A DNA stretch of 64,000 nt, from NCBI RefSeq assembly GCF_009765225.1, contig NZ_VMSF01000001.1, positions 124,001 through 188,000 on the forward strand. The letters are read 5' to 3'. Positions 61,093-64,000 of this stretch are shown here, one piece after another; position 1 is the stretch's first letter, and each line of letters starts with the position of its first letter. The stretch is from Leifsonia sp. AG29. GTDB taxonomy: Bacteria > Actinomycetota > Actinomycetes > Actinomycetales > Microbacteriaceae. The position numbers and the translations under genes were made by a program. Below the pieces are notes generated by a model. The model was given only the letters and a program-made list of their open reading frames with translations, was not told the origin of the DNA and made no database searches.

Positions 61093-61711
61093 CGATGATC
61101 AGGCCCATACCGATCGAGGTGAATCCGCGCGCCCAGACGGAGAGGTTCCCGTTGCCGATGAATGACAGGCCGTCCACGCCGGGGTCTCCGGGCTGCGGAG
61201 CCTTGTTGACGCCGTAGCCGATGCGGGACTCGGTGATCTGGTCAGCGGCGAAATGCTCCCCGAGCAGGGCGCGGTACACGTCGAGCGTGTAGGCGCGGTC
61301 ATCGGAGCCCGCGGAGGCGACGTCGGTGAAGGCGCCCTGGAACAGCGAGATCTCGCAAGTGTTCGTCTTGGACTTGTACACCCACTGGCCCGCGTCCATC
61401 CGAGTGGATTCCGGGACGACCTCCCAGTCAGGAGACGTGGCCAGGTGATTCAGGAAGGCGGGTTTGGACGGTTCAGAAGCCAGACCTACGTTCCGGCTGT
61501 TGGTCCAGGTGTATCCGGACTCGGCGCGCGACACCTTCTCGGGACGGGTCTCCGCCTTCGGCTTCGGAGGTTTCGTCGTGGTCCGCGGAGACGCCGCCGT
61601 CGTCTTGGGTCCGCTCGCGCCGCCGGCAGTGGGCACGCAACCGGTCAGGAGCATGCCTCCTGCGACGAAGGCGGCGAGGACGCCCACGGCACGCAGACGC
61701 CGTCGCGGCAT
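61016..61711 (-). CDS. Lipoprotein of unknown function
   Basis: A 231-residue lipoprotein. ATG 61711 has GAGGAGCGAGCC upstream; LLTGC forms the lipobox (Cys about 25). A Thr/Pro/Lys-rich linker (TTTKPPKPKAETRPEKVSRA) is followed by a globular domain with SGYTWTNSRNVGLASEPSKP, CEISLFQGAFTDVASAGSDD and MCGNAADLPTVTDTIHEVGV. Two Cys in the mature domain (CEISLF, MCGNAA) may form a disulfide. Not recognised; secreted surface protein. Confidence 0.75.
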   Translation of the reverse strand: MPRRRLRAVGVLAAFVAGGMLLTGCVPTAGGASGPKTTAASPRTTTKPPKPKAETRPEKVSRAESGYTWTNSRNVGLASEPSKPAFLNHLATSPDWEVVPESTRMDAGQWVYKSKTNTCEISLFQGAFTDVASAGSDDRAYTLDVYRALLGEHFAADQITESRIGYGVNKAPQPGDPGVDGLSFIGNGNLSVWARGFTSIGMGLIIVGMCGNAADLPTVTDTIHEVGVVNF

Positions 61712-61806
61712 GGCTCGCTCCTCGGTTGGGTGGGCAGACACAGTTCTGCCCTTCGTTTCTGTTGTTAGGTGACTAGGCATGGTCTTCTCGTTCCTGGCGT
61801 TCGCGG

Positions 61807-62259
61807 TCAGTAGTCGTAGTCGTCGGAGGAATAGCCGCCGGTGCGGCTGTCCGAGTCGGAGTAATCGTTCGGGTCGAAGCCGTGGCTCGTGCCGTCGCCG
61901 CTGGCGGGGTCGAAGGCGAACCCGAACGCGGCCGGATCGGCGATCACGATGGCGACCGTCACCGCGGCCCACACCACGGTGAGTGCGAGGAGGCCGTAGC
62001 CCAGAATGAGGGTGGTGATCGCGAGACCGCGGCCGCGCTCCCCTGTGCGTCGCAGCTGGCCGAAGCCGATGTGGGCGAGCACGACACCGAGGATCGGGTT
62101 CATGCTCACCACGACGACGCCGATCAAAGACAGGACGTTGTAACGGGCGGTCGGCGCCGCCAGCGCATCGGTCGGAGTCTCGCGCGGGGCGTCCGCGGCG
62201 CTGGCCGGCGAAACGACGGCAGGGGCGACGATAGGCATGATCGGAGGAGGGTTGGTCAT
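61807..62259 (-). CDS. DUF4190-like membrane protein with acidic tail
   Basis: A 150-residue protein with three segments (YNVLSLIGVVVVSMNPILGV; VLAHIGFGQLRRTGERGRGL; AITTLILGYGLLALTVVWAA) in the DUF4190 pattern, and an Asp/Ser/Tyr-rich tail (PNDYSDSDSRTGGYSSDDYD, Y). The tail is likely extracytoplasmic. Fourth protein of this kind in 4.3 kb. Confidence 0.8.
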   Translation of the reverse strand: MTNPPPIMPIVAPAVVSPASAADAPRETPTDALAAPTARYNVLSLIGVVVVSMNPILGVVLAHIGFGQLRRTGERGRGLAITTLILGYGLLALTVVWAAVTVAIVIADPAAFGFAFDPASGDGTSHGFDPNDYSDSDSRTGGYSSDDYDY

Positions 62260-62508
62260 CTCAGGGCTTTCTCTGGGTGAGGGATTGCCACAGCAACTGC
62301 GGCTCAGAACGATCGCCGCAAAATCTCATGTTCTAAAATTTCTGTGGCGAATTAGAGTATGCCTCCCCCCACCGACTCCCGCCAACGTTCAGCCCACGCC
62401 TCCTCGTGTGGCGGCGGCTACCGCCACCTCCGGAGACCGGCCCGCAGGGGCGCCGCGTCTGGCCGGAGCTAAGCCCCGGATGGCCTCTTGTGCCGTTAGG
62501 GTGTGACC

Positions 62509-63114
62509 GTGAGTGACGAGCGGGCCGATCTGGCCCAGTTCCTCGGCGTGCTGAACACCGAGTACTTCGTGTTGCAGGGCGCATCGAACGCATCCATCAG
62601 CGAGTCCAGCAGCCGGTCTTCGCTGTACCTGGTGACGCTGTCGAGCGCCCTTGTCTCACTGGGCTTCGTCTCGGGGGCGTCGCCCGGCCTGTTCCTGCCG
62701 TTCGCGGCCGCGGCCCTGACGACCGTGTTCGTGCTTGGCTGGTTCACCATCGCCCGTCTCATCGACACGGCGATCGAGAACATCCGGGCTCTGCGCGGGA
62801 TGGCGCGTATCCGGCGCTACTACGCTGGCGTGCACCCCGAGGCGCCCGCGTTCTTCGAGACGACCGGGGATGATGCCTCCGATGCGTACGCCATGCTGGG
62901 CATGCGGTCGTCGAGGCGATGGGTCGTGGGGACGATGGCCAGCATGGTCGGCGCGGTGAATGCGGTCGTCGGCGGCTCCGGCGTGGCGATCTTCATCGGG
63001 GCCATGGGCGCGGGGACGCCAGTCTCGATCGTCGTGGGTGTGATCGTCGGCGCCCTTCTGTTCGCCATGTCCGCCGCACTGCAGATCCAGAGGTTCAAGC
63101 GCGCGTTCCCGTGA
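62509..63114 (+). CDS. Membrane protein of unknown function (leaderless start)
   Basis: A ~201-residue protein, VSDERADLAQFLGVLNTEYF. TAGGGT at 62497-62502 places a -10 element six bases before GTG 62509, the pattern of leaderless actinobacterial mRNAs; a GTG at 62503 is the alternative. About four membrane segments (YLVTLSSALVSLGFVSGASP; FAAAALTTVFVLGWFTIARL; MASMVGAVNAVVGGSGVAIF; SIVVGVIVGALLFAMSAALQ). The N-terminal NTEYFVLQGASNASISESSS pattern recurs in actinobacterial hypotheticals in my memory. Function unknown. Confidence 0.75.
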   Translation: MSDERADLAQFLGVLNTEYFVLQGASNASISESSSRSSLYLVTLSSALVSLGFVSGASPGLFLPFAAAALTTVFVLGWFTIARLIDTAIENIRALRGMARIRRYYAGVHPEAPAFFETTGDDASDAYAMLGMRSSRRWVVGTMASMVGAVNAVVGGSGVAIFIGAMGAGTPVSIVVGVIVGALLFAMSAALQIQRFKRAFP

Positions 63115-63307
63115 TGTCGGGGAATGGCAGGTTCGGCGCGGCGCGAGCTATGAATCCGGCGATGGCGTCGGTGAGCGCATGCGGCGCCTCCAAACGAGGC
63201 GCTGGTCGTAGACCGGTGATGCGGAACTCGCGCATGCCAAGCTCGCGGAGGTCACGCGCGCGTCGATCTCGGGTAAACGACGGTCGCTTCAGTGAGGCGC
63301 TACGCGG

Positions 63308-64000
63308 CTAAGACCGCTGCGCGTTTCCTGCACCGGCGCGGGCGGCGTTGATCGCTTTCGAGAGCGAGTCGATGTCGACAGGTCCTTCGTGGCGGAGCCC
63401 GTTGATGAAATAGGTGGGGGTGCCCGCCGCGCCGCTTTGATCCGCGGAGGCGATGTCCTTCAGCACGCGGTCGGCGTGAGCGTGCGAGAGGACGTCGTCC
63501 AGGAACTTCTCGGCGTCGATGCCGAGTTGCTGAGCGTAGCCCGCGAGGTCGCGGATGCCGAGGCGGTCCTGGTGCGCCAGCAGGAGGTCGTGCATCGGCC
63601 AGAACGCGCCCTGCGCAGCCGCCGCTTCCGCAGCTTCGGCGGCGCGGAGCGCATTCGGGTGGACGTCCGTCAGTGGGAGGTGGCGCCACGCGACCGCCAC
63701 GTCGGGGTGGCGTTCCAGGAGTTCACGGACCGTCGGTTCGCCGCGGCGGCAGAACCCGCACTCGAAGTCGCCGTACTCGACGACGGTCACTTGCGGGTTC
63801 TCGGCACCGCGCACATGGTCCGCCTCAGGGTCGACGGGGCTCAACAGGTCGAGGGTGGGGTCGGGCCGTCCGTTCAGGGCGAGGCTCCGCCGGTTCGCCG
63901 GGATGAACCTCACGCACGCGAAGACCAGCCACGTGAGCGCGGCGGAGCCGATCACAGAGAAGAAGATGCCGATCTTCGCCTCGGCCAGCCCCTCCCCGGT
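63308..64000 (-). CDS. nhaA: NhaA Na+/H+ antiporter-DsbA fusion, C-terminal part (partial)
   Basis: The minus frame is open from the window edge: TGEGLAEAKIGIFFSVIGSA, ALTWLVFACVRFIPANRRSL are the last NhaA membrane segments. Then a linker and a DsbA-type thioredoxin domain: VTVVEYGDFECGFCRRGEPT (CGFC active site), WRHLPLTDVHPNALRAAEAA, GTPTYFINGLRHEGPVDIDS (cis-Pro region). This NhaA-DSBA fusion is known in actinobacteria. The natural stop is TAG-less TAA/TGA at 63308-63310 by the frame end. Combines sodium/proton exchange with a thiol oxidoreductase-like domain on the extracytoplasmic or cytosolic side; side is not decided here. Confidence 0.88.
   Translation of the reverse strand, partial: TGEGLAEAKIGIFFSVIGSAALTWLVFACVRFIPANRRSLALNGRPDPTLDLLSPVDPEADHVRGAENPQVTVVEYGDFECGFCRRGEPTVRELLERHPDVAVAWRHLPLTDVHPNALRAAEAAEAAAAQGAFWPMHDLLLAHQDRLGIRDLAGYAQQLGIDAEKFLDDVLSHAHADRVLKDIASADQSGAAGTPTYFINGLRHEGPVDIDSLSKAINAARAGAGNAQRS

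Noticed and set aside
62260-62508. AT-rich patch at 62310-62360 as an operator
   Set aside because: No dyad or repeat with more than chance pairing was found.

Overview
This window is about 70% GC, closely packed with operons, and uses many GTG and TTG starts and ATGA/GTGA overlaps. The gene families (DUF2510, DUF4190, DUF4397, ECF sigma with a zinc-binding partner, NhaA-DsbA fusion) point to a high-GC actinobacterium, most likely of the Microbacteriaceae. That placement is inference from gene content and codon use.

1-12.7 kb: a block of central-carbon and stress genes: pyruvate dehydrogenase E1-alpha (partial), acetate-CoA ligase, Zn alcohol dehydrogenase, PEP synthase, an SDR, a PfkB kinase, two proteins that fuse a phosphoribosyltransferase to different hydrolases (dienelactone-hydrolase-like and erythromycin-esterase-like), and a beta-CASP metallo-beta-lactamase. 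The two fusions and the PfkB kinase resemble members of the mycobacterial DosR dormancy regulon (Rv0571c, Rv2030c, Rv2029c by recall). All three divergent or upstream intergenic regions carry paired GGGNC-N4-GNCCC sequences like the DosR box. I read the block as a hypoxia or dormancy regulon.

12.9-30 kb: an orphan ABC permease, an SLC13-type transporter, an MFS exporter, leucyl aminopeptidase, an ABC exporter with a DesK/DesR-type two-component system, a MerR-peroxiredoxin fusion, an ECF sigma factor with a zinc-binding partner, a secreted beta-propeller, and a MacB-type exporter with a TetR regulator and an obvious operator.

30-46.6 kb: a secreted DUF4397 protein, an intergenic array of phased palindromic repeats, a frameshifted conserved gene, a polar amino-acid ABC transporter with an M20 peptidase and RpiR regulator, a FUSC membrane protein, a VOC protein, a PotABCD-like polyamine-type transporter, a MOSC protein, and two DUF2510 membrane proteins. 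Three copies of a ~79-bp hairpin element lie here; one supplies the last ten codons and stop of the FUSC gene.

46.6-57.6 kb: an 11-kb island integrated in tRNA-Ser(GCU). A 60-bp perfect direct repeat of the tRNA 3' part marks both ends. Inside are a probable integrase remnant, truncated ROK and GH13 genes joined back to back, and an intact operon (ROK regulator, sugar ABC transporter, GH15, GH31, nucleotidyltransferase) for alpha-glucan oligosaccharide use.

57.6-64 kb: a transposase tail, a run of small DUF4190-like membrane proteins and a lipoprotein, an acyltransferase-like gene split by an in-frame TGA, a membrane protein with a probable leaderless start, and the C-terminal part of an NhaA-DsbA fusion running off the window.
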